Shown: positions 43,258 to 51,205, counted from the first letter of the stretch. The stretch is DNA of 55,905 nucleotides from CAZSMC01 sp964607755 (GCA_964607755.1 CAZSMC010000028.1:1-55905); one strand, 5' to 3'. Made by a program: numbers and translations. The notes: generated by a model from the letters alone, not told the origin.

Positions 43258-43490
43258 GGCACTATAGTGCCTATTAAAGGTAAAGGAATCTCAACAACCC
43301 CGACTTAAAAGTCGGGGCAATAATATAGTCCGAGCTTTAGCTCAGGCTCTCAAGTTTGGGCATTAAAAATAGTTCGCCAGCGAAAAAAAGTGATCTAAAC
43401 CATCATGAATACGAATAAAGCATTGCTGAAACGATATTGCCCCGAGCTTTAGCTCGGGGTAACGATGACAAGATAACGGGCTTTAGCCCA
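43258..43490. repeat. Cluster of short GC-rich palindromes
   Basis: Four units in 230 bp: GGCACTATAGTGCC (43258-43271), CCCCGACTTAAAAGTCGGGG (43298-43317), CCCCGAGCTTTAGCTCGGGG (43440-43459) and GGGCTTTAGCCC (43478-43489), with an imperfect copy CCGAGCTTTAGCTCAGG at 43330-43346. The last type also opens the window at 15-30. They look like mobile or expanding extragenic palindromes. Confidence 0.65.
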
Positions 43491-43633
43491 ATTTTTACAA
43501 TTTTTTTTCTTTTAAATGATTATCTGTTAAAATGGACGGATAATTGTGATAAATGCTAACGGTATTCAGGGAAATTTTAAACCGTATGATAAAATGGGAT
43601 GAGAATAGTGTAGGGGAAAAGCTCATTCATTTC

Positions 43634-43669
43634 AACAAGACAAAAAGTCTACGGACTTTTTGTCTTGTT
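43634..43669. terminator. Perfect 16-bp stem hairpin between the regulator and DUF1080 genes
   Basis: AACAAGACAAAAAGTC (43634-43649) pairs with GACTTTTTGTCTTGTT (43654-43669) around the loop TACG. It lies 18 bp past the DUF1080 stop codon (minus strand). No long T-run follows outside the stem, but the stem itself ends in T-rich sequence on either strand; it most likely ends the DUF1080 transcript. Confidence 0.55.
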
Positions 43670-43687
43670 TATTGTTCGACAATCTGC

Positions 43688-44383
43688 CTACAGCTTTTTT
43701 AACTTGATATTCTTCCAGTAGACTTTTTTGCCTGCCAGATTCTCGTCGTTTATGCTATGCAATTGCAGACCCAGAAATCCGGAATCCGACATATCGTCGG
43801 TGGTATCCACAGCTTGGACACCATTAACCCAGGTTTGAAAGTGATTCCCATCAGCTTTAACTTTAAAGCTGTTCCACTCACCCGGTTTGAACGCTTGTCG
43901 GGCTGAGTCGTTATCTGCCAGCGTCACCAACCAGCCGCGATTGCCTTCTTCGTAAAATCCGCCGCTCCATGCACGGTCGCTGGGATCGACTTCGATCTGA
44001 TAACCCCACACTCGTCCGGCTTGCCAGGTTCGCTCTGAACGCTCGCCGCTGCCGCTGAGATAGGTTGTTGTCGTGTCGTGCTGCCAAACATGACTGCGGA
44101 CTTGCATGCCTGAATTTAAGCCGCTATCAATTTTGACGTCGAATTTGAGAATAAAATCATCGTATTCTTTTTCCGTGCACAAGAATGAATTTTCCACGTT
44201 CAATTGTGAATTCCCCACGATCATTCCATTCTCAACGTAAAAATCACCTTCACCGCCACGGACAGTCCAGCCGTCAAGGCTTTTGCCGTCAAACAAGCTT
44301 GTCCATTCCTGCTCAGTTTTCGGCTCTTTTTGGCAGGCAAAGAAAACCAAAACGAGAAATGAAAAAAGTAAAATTTTGCGCAT
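43688..44383 (-). CDS. DUF1080-domain lipoprotein (3-keto-disaccharide hydrolase-like)
   Basis: A 231-residue lipoprotein with a lipobox (MRKILLFSFLVLVFFAC, Cys17). One DUF1080 concanavalin-like domain follows: EWTSLFDGKSLDGWTVRGGEGDF at the start, GNSQLNVENSFLCTEKEYDDF, RERTWQAGRVWGYQIEVDP and a C-terminal GFLGLQLHSINDE. Family members hydrolyse 3-keto-glycosides or bind sugars. The role fits a saccharide-eating cell, but a link to the uronan locus is only by proximity. Strong ribosome site GAGGAGGA. A hairpin follows its stop. Confidence 0.85.
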   Translation of the reverse strand: MRKILLFSFLVLVFFACQKEPKTEQEWTSLFDGKSLDGWTVRGGEGDFYVENGMIVGNSQLNVENSFLCTEKEYDDFILKFDVKIDSGLNSGMQVRSHVWQHDTTTTYLSGSGERSERTWQAGRVWGYQIEVDPSDRAWSGGFYEEGNRGWLVTLADNDSARQAFKPGEWNSFKVKADGNHFQTWVNGVQAVDTTDDMSDSGFLGLQLHSINDENLAGKKVYWKNIKLKKL

Positions 44384-44525
44384 TGTAATGTCCTCCTCTT
44401 TTTAGGATGTTATCATCAGAACGTTAGCGATAAGCCAATAAAAATGCTAGTATAAACAGACCTGAGCCAAATTAAAGATCCGTGATTTTGATCGGGTTGC
44501 TTGCGTTATTAGCCTAAAATTTTAT

Positions 44526-45632
44526 CTAATGACTAAATAATTCTGGTTGTTCTGGAATAGAATTTTTTAAAAAATAATATTTCCTTTTTTTAACCAATTT
44601 TGAATCGACAAAAGATAAATTTGAAAGCAATTTTTGAAGATTTTTCTGATCAATTTCCATATCCAATTTTTCATTTATCGATTTTACAGTTAAATGACCT
44701 TGTGAGAGTATTTGTCTCAATTTTTCTTCCACATTATTTTCTTCGCTTTCTATTGGATGGCCAAATTGATCTACAGGAATGGCACCTTGAATAATTAACA
44801 TGCTATTGGCATTTTTTTCATCTTGTCCTGGTTTACGAATAAATAATTTTCTGCCTTTTTTTAAACCTTCCATTACGCCATTCCATGTTCCACCTTTGCT
44901 ATCTGATTCAGCAACATAAATATTTTTTGCTAAACCATAAATGTAAGTATTTCTATTCATCGCCAGGCCAACTGACCATGAAACTTTAGGATGATATGTG
45001 CTCAGTATTAACACATCACCATCAATTATTTTTTTATAGTATTTCTTAATACCGCTTCCAAAAGTTAGTATACCTTGTGGCAGAACAATGATACTGTGAC
45101 CATTATATTCTAAAGTAGCATCTAGTGCCATTTTATCAACGCCTTTTGCAAAACCGCTCACAACGACTTTATAATTTTCAGCACATTTTTTTGCAATATT
45201 CCTTGTGAACTCTAACGAAATTTCGGACGCTTTTCTCGAACCGACAATGGCGATTGAATCTTCATTTAAGAGCTTTGTATTTCCTTTTACATATAATAAT
45301 GGTGGCGAGTTCTTTCTCTTTAAATTTTGTTTCAGTGTTTCAGAATATACTTTTGAATTTAAGGGAATGAGTTGGAAACCCTGTTCTAACAAGTTTTCAG
45401 CAAGGAAAGAATAATTAGGTAATTCTGATTTGACTTTCTGAATATCCGCAATTTGATTGGGCAGAAGATTAAATTCTGCTTTTATTTCTTTATCATCTAA
45501 AGAGAAAAACTCGTGAAATGATATTTTTTTAGTATAAAGTATTTCAATGATAAGCTGGTTTATTTTACCATTTCCCCATTTTGGAAGATGACTCAGTGCC
45601 ATCCAGTATGGATATTCGTTGCTTCCATTCAT
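44526..45632 (-). CDS. DprA-like Rossmann-fold protein coupled to a RecQ-phosphoribosyltransferase
   Basis: A 368-residue DprA/Smf-like protein. An N-terminal helical region (1-115) precedes a Rossmann domain with IAIVGSRKASE (about 125), VVVSGFAKGVDKMALDATL (about 160), a FGSGIKKYYKKI loop, AMNRNTYIYGLAKNIYVAES (about 225) and SKGGTWNGVMEGLKKGRKLF. A C-terminal winged-helix-like stretch (about 300-355) follows. Canonical DprA loads RecA on incoming DNA; here GSRKAS, FAKGVD and the NRN motif are altered from the usual forms (GSR..T, LA.GID..AH, RNR), so this is a divergent member. Its start overlaps the RecQ stop by 4 bp. The DNA is clearly AT-rich compared with the lyase locus, suggesting transfer. 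A nucleic-acid defence or repair role with its partner is inferred. Confidence 0.8.
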   Translation of the reverse strand: MNGSNEYPYWMALSHLPKWGNGKINQLIIEILYTKKISFHEFFSLDDKEIKAEFNLLPNQIADIQKVKSELPNYSFLAENLLEQGFQLIPLNSKVYSETLKQNLKRKNSPPLLYVKGNTKLLNEDSIAIVGSRKASEISLEFTRNIAKKCAENYKVVVSGFAKGVDKMALDATLEYNGHSIIVLPQGILTFGSGIKKYYKKIIDGDVLILSTYHPKVSWSVGLAMNRNTYIYGLAKNIYVAESDSKGGTWNGVMEGLKKGRKLFIRKPGQDEKNANSMLIIQGAIPVDQFGHPIESEENNVEEKLRQILSQGHLTVKSINEKLDMEIDQKNLQKLLSNLSFVDSKLVKKRKYYFLKNSIPEQPELFSH

Positions 45633-47644
45633 TTTATATCACCGCCTACTGTTTTTGCAATGACTAATGGTGCAACCAATGCCGCACCTGATTTTGTCGA
45701 ATATTTTCCAATTTCTTTAATCGTTGCGCCACTGTCAAATATATCATCAATTACCAATATTCTTTTACCCATAAGGTCCTGAATTGGTTCAAAGGAAAAT
45801 GCATTATTTATATTATCCCTTTTAAGAACCGAATTGTTAAAAACCTTTTGAGGATCAGTAGCTCGAATTTTCTTCAAATTATGAGAAATTGGAATTTTCA
45901 ACACTTTTGAAACTTTTTCAGCAAAATTTTTTACCAAATCACCTGACTCTGTTGGTGGAATATAAAGTATTAAATCGAATTTTTCACTAGCAAATTTATA
46001 TCGAAAAGCTCGAAGCGTTTGTTTTAATAAATGATCAGGAAAATCACCGCCATTCTCATATTTACAACGATGAATTATTGCGCCAACATTTGAAACACCA
46101 TAATAAGATGCTGCAACACCATTTATGATATTTGATGATTTGGTTTCAACTGTTAATTCAGGGAAATAGGAATCTCTAAACTTTTCAATTTTCGACCGCC
46201 AAAAATCATTTAGATTGACTTGATGTATTATATTCAGATCGTTATCACATTTTCCGCATTGTGTAACATTTTGATCACCTAAATATTTGCACAAATATTC
46301 CATTCGACAGGATTTTAACTGAATATATTCAAACATTTGCTCAAGTTCATGCAATTTGAATTTGCGCAATTCTTCGAATAATTTTGTGTCTAATTCCGGA
46401 GCGTTAAACTGATATTCATATTTTTTACGTCTTCCATACAAAACTTCTCTGATGATATCCTGATCCATTAAATCCGCTTTTATGACTCTGATTTGAGTTT
46501 GTGTCAAATTGGTTTTTCTCATCAAATCCCACTCACCGAGTGGCGCTTCCTTTAAGGCATCCAATACACGCTGATATTTTTTCAATGACGGTCTGCTATT
46601 TTTAATGAAATGAGTGGGGAGATCCAAATCTGCTTGACTAAAAAGGAGGAACAACTGTGTTGGCTGTCCATCTCTACCAGCTCGTCCAATTTCCTGATAA
46701 TAGTGAATAGGCGACTGTGGGATTTGGGTATGAATAATAAATCGAATATCTGATTTATCAATTCCCATGCCTAATGCGTTTGTAGATACAATACATTTCC
46801 AACGATTTGAGTATAATCCTTCTTCAATTTCATTTCTGGAGAGTGCATCAAGACCAGCATTATAATTAATTGCATCAATATTATTGAATTGTAACCATGC
46901 AGAAAATGTTTCTGTAGTAACACGAGTTCCGGTATAAATTAAACCATTTCCGGTAACTTTTGAAAGAAAATCTGCCAACCAGACCATTTTCTCATCATCA
47001 TTTTTAACGATGACAACGTTTAGCGAGAAATTTTCGCGCAATAAATTTCCACGAATCAAAGTGACATTCTTACCAATTTGTTGTTTGATATCATTCGCAA
47101 CACGATCCGTTGCAGTAGCCGTTGTTGCTAATACAGGAAAATTTTGCGGTAATAATTTTACCAAATTGATGATTCTTCGAAATGCGGGGCGAAAATCATG
47201 GCCCCACACAGAAATACAATGTGCTTCATCAATAACGACCATCGAAAGTTTCATAAGACGAACGGTCTCCAGCCATTCCTGGTTTTCCTGTCTTTCAGGC
47301 GCAATATACAAGATTTTCAGTTGACCTTTTTTTGCTTCCTCTAATATTTTATTATTCTCATCGTGTTCTTGCTCGCTGTTCACACAAGCAGCTTTTACAC
47401 CAATAGATTTCAGATATTTCACTTGATCGCGCATAAGAGCTATCAAAGGTGAAAAGATAATAGTTAATCCTTTAAATTGTGTGGCTGAAAATTGAAAACA
47501 AAGAGATTTACCATATCCTGTTTTTTCGATGAGCAGCAGACGTTCACCTTTTAATATTCTTGATATAGTTGCCCACTGATTATCATAAAATTTATCAATC
47601 TTGAATATATTTTTTAATCTATTCTCTGCTTCAGTTCTTGTCAT
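45629..47644 (-). CDS. RecQ-family helicase fused to a C-terminal phosphoribosyltransferase domain
   Basis: A 671-residue fusion. The helicase core has Walker A EKTGYGKSLCF (Lys46), DEAH with the aromatic-rich loop VVIDEAHCISVWGHDFRPAF, motif V LGMGIDKSD and motif VI YYQEIGRAGRDGQP (about residue 318). A RecQ-type zinc site follows (CRMEYLC near 440, CGKCDND near 455); no HRDC domain is present. From about residue 500 the protein turns into a ComF-like type I phosphoribosyltransferase: DLILYIPPTESGDLVKNFAE and the PRPP-binding loop ILVIDDIFDSGATIKEIG (about 630-647). The gene is AT-rich (a sampled 60-base line is 30% GC, against 52% in the heparinase gene). The ATGA overlap with the DprA-like gene argues for one functional unit. 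Confidence 0.9.
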   Translation of the reverse strand: MTRTEAENRLKNIFKIDKFYDNQWATISRILKGERLLLIEKTGYGKSLCFQFSATQFKGLTIIFSPLIALMRDQVKYLKSIGVKAACVNSEQEHDENNKILEEAKKGQLKILYIAPERQENQEWLETVRLMKLSMVVIDEAHCISVWGHDFRPAFRRIINLVKLLPQNFPVLATTATATDRVANDIKQQIGKNVTLIRGNLLRENFSLNVVIVKNDDEKMVWLADFLSKVTGNGLIYTGTRVTTETFSAWLQFNNIDAINYNAGLDALSRNEIEEGLYSNRWKCIVSTNALGMGIDKSDIRFIIHTQIPQSPIHYYQEIGRAGRDGQPTQLFLLFSQADLDLPTHFIKNSRPSLKKYQRVLDALKEAPLGEWDLMRKTNLTQTQIRVIKADLMDQDIIREVLYGRRKKYEYQFNAPELDTKLFEELRKFKLHELEQMFEYIQLKSCRMEYLCKYLGDQNVTQCGKCDNDLNIIHQVNLNDFWRSKIEKFRDSYFPELTVETKSSNIINGVAASYYGVSNVGAIIHRCKYENGGDFPDHLLKQTLRAFRYKFASEKFDLILYIPPTESGDLVKNFAEKVSKVLKIPISHNLKKIRATDPQKVFNNSVLKRDNINNAFSFEPIQDLMGKRILVIDDIFDSGATIKEIGKYSTKSGAALVAPLVIAKTVGGDIK

Positions 47645-47696
47645 GATTGTTTCAGTGAGTTGAATATTGTCTACTGACTTTTAGCAGGCTAATATA

Positions 47697-48071
47697 TCAT
47701 GATAACATCATCTTTATGACATCAAGGTGTGTTCGCGCTGATGGATCTTTGGCGAAAAAATTTTCCAAAGTATCACAAGGGTAATCCGGGCAGTAGGCAC
47801 AGTTTTCCAGCTTTTTCTCCCGGGCACATGTTCTTATCTGACAGGAATAGCACTCTGACAATAAGCGGCCATTTGTCGATTTACAGCCATCACAGTCTGT
47901 AATGTCATCGAGTGTAAATTCAATGCCATACTGTTTTTTAGCAATTTCTATTACAGCCTTGCGTATTTTCTCTTTTTTGACAGGATCTTTTTCTATAGTT
48001 GCCCAATAGATCGGGCAGCCGTGGCAGTCCAGACCGCAATAGGCAATTTCGTTTATAATTTTTGAGGCCAT
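47697..48071 (-). CDS. Cysteine-rich DUF3795-family protein
   Basis: A 124-residue cytosolic protein with the DUF3795 cysteine pattern: IAYCGLDCHGCPIYW (three Cys, about 12-18), CDGCKSTN, ECYSCQIRTCA and NCAYCPDYPCDTL. About 13 cysteines point to a zinc or iron-sulfur site. The family has no established biochemistry. A good ribosome site (AGAGAGGA) precedes the ATG. It lies 29 bp after the FmdE-like gene and 52 bp before the RecQ fusion, all on the minus strand, so one transcript is possible, though the AT-richness begins only at RecQ. Confidence 0.82.
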   Translation of the reverse strand: MASKIINEIAYCGLDCHGCPIYWATIEKDPVKKEKIRKAVIEIAKKQYGIEFTLDDITDCDGCKSTNGRLLSECYSCQIRTCAREKKLENCAYCPDYPCDTLENFFAKDPSARTHLDVIKMMLS

Positions 48072-48100
48072 TTGTGTTCCTCTCTAATATAACAATTTGG

Positions 48101-48610
48101 CTACTCGGAATGATCGCTCACTTTAAAAATGTCCCATCGGTTCCATTCATGCCAGCACCGCAATCCCTGCTGCCGGATAAAATTCCAGTACTCTTCTGTT
48201 CCTTTGCCAAAGCAGGACATAGCGTGGGCGATATTTTTTTCAATGCATTCAATATAGTGTGATTTTAAAGCAAGACAAACAGAATTCTGCTGGCTGTAAA
48301 AAATCGCTTTTGGGAACGGTTTGTCAATTTTTTTGATAGAAATCTTGCCATTGCCGAGTGTGGCGCCAGTGCTTATTTGCAAGCCATCGTTCATGCAACT
48401 GAGTGGAGGCGTGCTGCCTGAAAACGAAAGCACATTTAGTTGATTGTATCCGACTCCAAGGACCTCTCTGGCGCGCAAGCCCATCTTTGCCCCGATAATA
48501 GAAAAAATCCCCAGATGATTATGAAATACATTGGTGCGGTTGATGACATTCCATTCTTCCTGGCCGTGTTTGGCGATAATCGGATAGATCAGTCTGGCAA
48601 AGTCTTGCAT
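48101..48610 (-). CDS. FmdE-like (formylmethanofuran dehydrogenase subunit E family) protein
   Basis: A 169-residue protein with the FmdE-family pattern FHNHLGIFSIIGAKMGLRA near residue 30 (family form FHGHLGP) and PPLSCMNDGLQISTGATLG (family form C..DgiQ..tGaT.Gkg) near residue 78. Bacterial members are metal-binding proteins of uncertain function and do not imply methanogenesis. A start 16 codons further up (48658) is open, but AGGAG lies 8 bases before the ATG at 48610, so the shorter form is chosen. The C-terminal 60 residues (from HYIECIEKN on) lack the zinc-ribbon often seen in FmdE. It is followed by DUF3795. Confidence 0.75.
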   Translation of the reverse strand: MQDFARLIYPIIAKHGQEEWNVINRTNVFHNHLGIFSIIGAKMGLRAREVLGVGYNQLNVLSFSGSTPPLSCMNDGLQISTGATLGNGKISIKKIDKPFPKAIFYSQQNSVCLALKSHYIECIEKNIAHAMSCFGKGTEEYWNFIRQQGLRCWHEWNRWDIFKVSDHSE

Positions 48611-48937
48611 AAACCAGTCTCCTGTTTTTAATAAAGTTAATTGAGTCGTATATAGCAATAAATCGCAGTCTGTTGACCTGTCATAACAAGTTGAACGGAA
48701 GTAGTTGTCGAAGAAAAGGTGGTTAACAGGTCATGTCATTGTGTTCGAAAGTCGATGACTGGTGTTCTCAGGTTCGGTCGGTTACATATATTTCTATAAA
48801 TTAACAAAAAGACAACTTTTTACAAGTAAAAAGTGATAGAATCCTGACGTGTTACCTTTATTTTTCTGGTTCATAAAATTTATAGAATCCGGTTCACAAA
48901 CCGGGCTGTTGAAAAAGAATTTCATCTGAACACAAAT
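48611..48937. other. 327-bp divergent intergenic region
   Basis: This lies between the FmdE-like gene (minus) and the radical SAM gene (plus). An 8-bp inverted repeat (TGACCTGT at 48674-48681, ACAGGTCA at 48726-48733) is the only symmetry noted. The radical SAM reading frame stays open leftward to a stop at 48845-48847, so part of the region may be coding. Confidence 0.4.
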
Positions 48938-50098
48938 GTGGAAATTGAAGAACCGGCATCTTATCCATTGAGAAACCGGTTGCACATCCCCGAGTTTTTC
49001 TATACATTGAATGATAAAAATAGTAATGGCAAAAAATCAACACATGCAATGAAGTGGTTAAAGGATAAATTGTCTTTCGGAATCGGAAAAGAGGTGGCTA
49101 TTGTTCAGGTTTTGAAAGCGTTGACCTGGAAACGCCTGTGGAATGCTGCTAAAAATATGTCGTCGTTTCTGCTTTCGGCAGTGACGAAAGAAAGTATCGT
49201 CTGGGGCTTGCCATCGATTGTAAACATTGAACCGACAAATATTTGTAATCTACGTTGCCCGCTGTGCATTACCGGCAGCGGACACATGCAACGTCCGCGC
49301 GGCAAGATGGATTTTGACGATTATAAAAAATTTATCGATACCGTAGCCGGATATGTCATTTACATTACGCTTTATCACCAGGGTGAACCGTATTTGCACC
49401 CGCGTTTTAACGATATGGTGGCCTATGCAAAACAATACGGGCTTTATGTTTCCACCAGTTCGAACGCGCATTATTTTGATCCCGAGTCGGCGGATGCTGT
49501 GGTCAAAAGCGGTCTGGATAGCATGATTATCTCTTTGGACGGCACAACCCAGGAAAGCTATGCCCGTTACCGACGCGGCGGAAAGCTCAATGTCGTGCTC
49601 GAGGGTATCCGGAATTTAGTGGCATCGAAAAAAAAACAGCATAGCAAAACGCCTTATCTTTTCACCCAATTTTTGGTTATGAAACACAATGAAAATGAAA
49701 TTGAAGAGATGAAAAAACTATGCAAATCTCTTGGTGTGAACCGGCTTTTAGTCAAAACAACTCAGGTCATGACGATTGAGGAAGCCAGGGAATGGCTGCC
49801 TGAGAACGAAAAATACAGCCGCTACGCAATAGCCGGACAGGAACTGGTCGTTAAACAGGGAACCGGTTCGTGTCCGAGATTATGGCTAACCACACTCATC
49901 GACTGGGACGGACACATTGTCCCGTGTTGTTTTGACAAGAATGGCGAATATACAATGGGGCATTTCATAGAAAAGAAAGATTTTTTTGACACCTGGATAT
50001 CCGAACGCTATCAGCAGTTTCGTCAGCAGATGCTCAAGGACCGCAATTCGATTGACATTTGCCGAAATTGCAATTATGGTATCGGCTTGTTCAAATAA
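48938..50098 (+). CDS. Radical SAM protein with SPASM-type C-terminal cluster domain
   Basis: A 386-residue iron-sulfur enzyme. The radical SAM CxxxCxxC is CNLRCPLC (Cys103, 107, 110), preceded by SIVNIEPTNI, with an LYHQGEPYLHPRF second strand and SMIISLDGTTQESYARYRRGG typical of the MoaA/SPASM group. Near the C-terminus CPRLWLTTLIDWDGHIVPCC and DICRNCNYG supply the ligands of an auxiliary cluster. Substrate unknown; relatives act on peptides, sugars or lipids. The start is doubtful: GTG at 48938 has no ribosome site, and an ATG at 49049 gives MKWLKDKLSFG, a more natural start for the family. It is 6 bp from the AMP-nucleosidase-like gene. Confidence 0.85.
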   Translation: MEIEEPASYPLRNRLHIPEFFYTLNDKNSNGKKSTHAMKWLKDKLSFGIGKEVAIVQVLKALTWKRLWNAAKNMSSFLLSAVTKESIVWGLPSIVNIEPTNICNLRCPLCITGSGHMQRPRGKMDFDDYKKFIDTVAGYVIYITLYHQGEPYLHPRFNDMVAYAKQYGLYVSTSSNAHYFDPESADAVVKSGLDSMIISLDGTTQESYARYRRGGKLNVVLEGIRNLVASKKKQHSKTPYLFTQFLVMKHNENEIEEMKKLCKSLGVNRLLVKTTQVMTIEEAREWLPENEKYSRYAIAGQELVVKQGTGSCPRLWLTTLIDWDGHIVPCCFDKNGEYTMGHFIEKKDFFDTWISERYQQFRQQMLKDRNSIDICRNCNYGIGLFK

Positions 50099-50104
50099 AA
50101 GAGG

Positions 50105-50941
50105 ATGATGATGAAAAACTTGAATGATTTATATTATCAGGAAAGTAAAAACCGGCTAATTTATAATAACCCGGCAAAGCAGAAAATCGCCAGTGACATC
50201 TTGGAGCGCTACACCGGTGGCGCGCCGGGCGATTATCATCAGTACATTATTTTGACCAATTTTCATAAATATATGGATGTGTTTGCTCAAAAATATGACG
50301 GCAAAAAACAATACGGCTCAGCCATGGCTGTGGTTCACAGCAATGATGTCCATGTCAGCATGATCGACTTTCAGATTGGCGCACCTACAGCTGCATTGAT
50401 CATTGAAGTCCTGAGCGTTCTCGATCCGCAAGCTGTTGTATTTTTAGGCATGTGTGGCGGATTGCATCGATCGCTGCAAATCGGGGATTTTATTCTGCCC
50501 ATGGCTGCCATCCGGGACGAGGGTGTATCGCATCACTTTCTGCCGCCACAGGTGCCGTCGCTGCCCACATTTAAAATACAAAAGTTCATCAGCCAGATGC
50601 TCGTCAATGATGGTTTGGATTACCGTACCGGAGTCATTCATACCACAGATTACCGGTTCTGGGAATTTAACGATGCGTTCAAGCGCAAGTTATATGAAGA
50701 GCGCGCTATTGCCATTGATATGGAGTGCGCTGCGTTGTTTTCGGTTGGCTTTGCCAGCAAGGTACCCATCGGTGCATTGCTGTTAGTTTCCGATCTGCCG
50801 CTTGTCAAAGGTGGCATCAAAACCAAGGAATCATCAAAGCAGGTTATGGATTCGTTTACTGAGAAACACATTCAACTTGGTTTGCAATCTGTTATTGAAA
50901 TTCAGGAAAAGGGCGAGCATATCATGCATTATCAATGGTAA
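50105..50941 (+). CDS. amn: AMP nucleosidase-like nucleoside phosphorylase
   Basis: A 278-residue member of the PNP/UDP phosphorylase family, closest by pattern to the short AMP nucleosidases that split AMP into adenine and ribose 5-phosphate. Key segments: VVHSNDVHVSMIDFQIGAPT, FLGMCGGLHRSLQIGDFILP (phosphate/ribose loop, about 115-134), RDEGVSHHFLPPQVP, TTDYRFWEF, and the ribose-binding IDMECAALFSVG (about 220). LLLVSDLPL follows. Three ATG codons in a row begin at 50105; with GAGG directly in front, the third (50111) has the best spacing. It is coupled to the radical SAM gene; no function in common is evident. Confidence 0.8.
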   Translation: MMMKNLNDLYYQESKNRLIYNNPAKQKIASDILERYTGGAPGDYHQYIILTNFHKYMDVFAQKYDGKKQYGSAMAVVHSNDVHVSMIDFQIGAPTAALIIEVLSVLDPQAVVFLGMCGGLHRSLQIGDFILPMAAIRDEGVSHHFLPPQVPSLPTFKIQKFISQMLVNDGLDYRTGVIHTTDYRFWEFNDAFKRKLYEERAIAIDMECAALFSVGFASKVPIGALLLVSDLPLVKGGIKTKESSKQVMDSFTEKHIQLGLQSVIEIQEKGEHIMHYQW

Positions 50942-51026
50942 AAAATTTTTGGAACCTCACATATATTGGTTAGTTAAAAACTGCGCAAAAAAAAGATGTA
51001 AAAAAATGTATATTTGAAATAAAGTA

Positions 51027-51055
51027 TTGACAGGAATATTAAAATATTTTATCTT
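51027..51055 (+). promoter_or_regulatory. Near-consensus sigma-70 promoter of the small RNA
   Basis: TTGACA (51027-51032), 17-bp spacer, TATCTT (51050-51055). The -35 is perfect and the -10 has 4 of 6 consensus bases. Transcription would begin near 51062. The next gene on this strand starts more than 500 bp downstream, beyond a terminator, so this promoter does not simply serve hppA. Confidence 0.65.
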
Positions 51056-51061
51056 TATGCA

Positions 51062-51205
51062 CACAAAACGCAAGATTTGTAAAAGAAACTAAAAAATTTT
51101 GATTGTGGCTAGTAATTTGCAGCCTTTTTAAACAGCGGATGGTCTGCCTCCCCTCCGGTTCCTGCTGACCCCCCCTAGGCGGGAACTTGACCATCCGCTT
51201 TTTTT
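51062..51205 (+). ncRNA. Candidate small RNA with tandem anti-Shine-Dalgarno tract and C-rich loop
   Basis: About 140 nt from the predicted start to the end of the T-run. The first 70 nt are A-rich and weakly structured, apart from a GGCT/AGCC pairing (about 51107-51124). The last 72 nt fold tightly. An outer perfect 11-bp stem (51134-51144 with 51189-51199) encloses a single-stranded TGCCTCCCCTCC (51145-51156). It also holds an 8-bp inner hairpin (51158-51165 with 51179-51186, one G-U) with a 13-nt loop containing seven C. CCTCC-CCTCC repeats the anti-Shine-Dalgarno core of 16S rRNA twice. Regulatory RNAs with C-rich loops are known to mask Shine-Dalgarno sites (S. aureus Rsa type). I recognise no named family. 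Confidence 0.6.
51134..51205 (+). terminator. Intrinsic terminator of the small RNA
   Basis: The 11-bp perfect stem AGCGGATGGTC/GACCATCCGCT is followed directly by seven T (51199-51205). The stem encloses the C-rich hairpin, so the terminator and the proposed functional part are the same structure. Confidence 0.75.

Larger units (their letters stand above)
43117..43687. other. 571-bp intergenic region: regulator promoter, palindromes and a hairpin
   Basis: No gene is visible. From left to right it holds the regulator's promoter/operator (43154-43195), four short palindromes (43258-43490) and a 16-bp-stem hairpin (43634-43669). It separates the uronan locus from the DUF1080 gene. Confidence 0.6.

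Noticed and set aside
48674..48733. 8-bp inverted repeat TGACCTGT/ACAGGTCA between the FmdE-like and radical SAM genes.
   Set aside because: Short arms 44 bp apart without any promoter context; expected by chance in a region this size.
51134..51200. The minus strand of the small-RNA hairpin reads GGTCAG...CCGGAGGGGAGGCAGACC, reminiscent of the SRP RNA apical motif.
   Set aside because: The invariant GGTCAGG-CCGGAAGG-AGCAGCC arrangement is broken by an insertion and altered bases, the flanking arms do not form the long SRP hairpin, and both the promoter and the T-run point to the plus strand.
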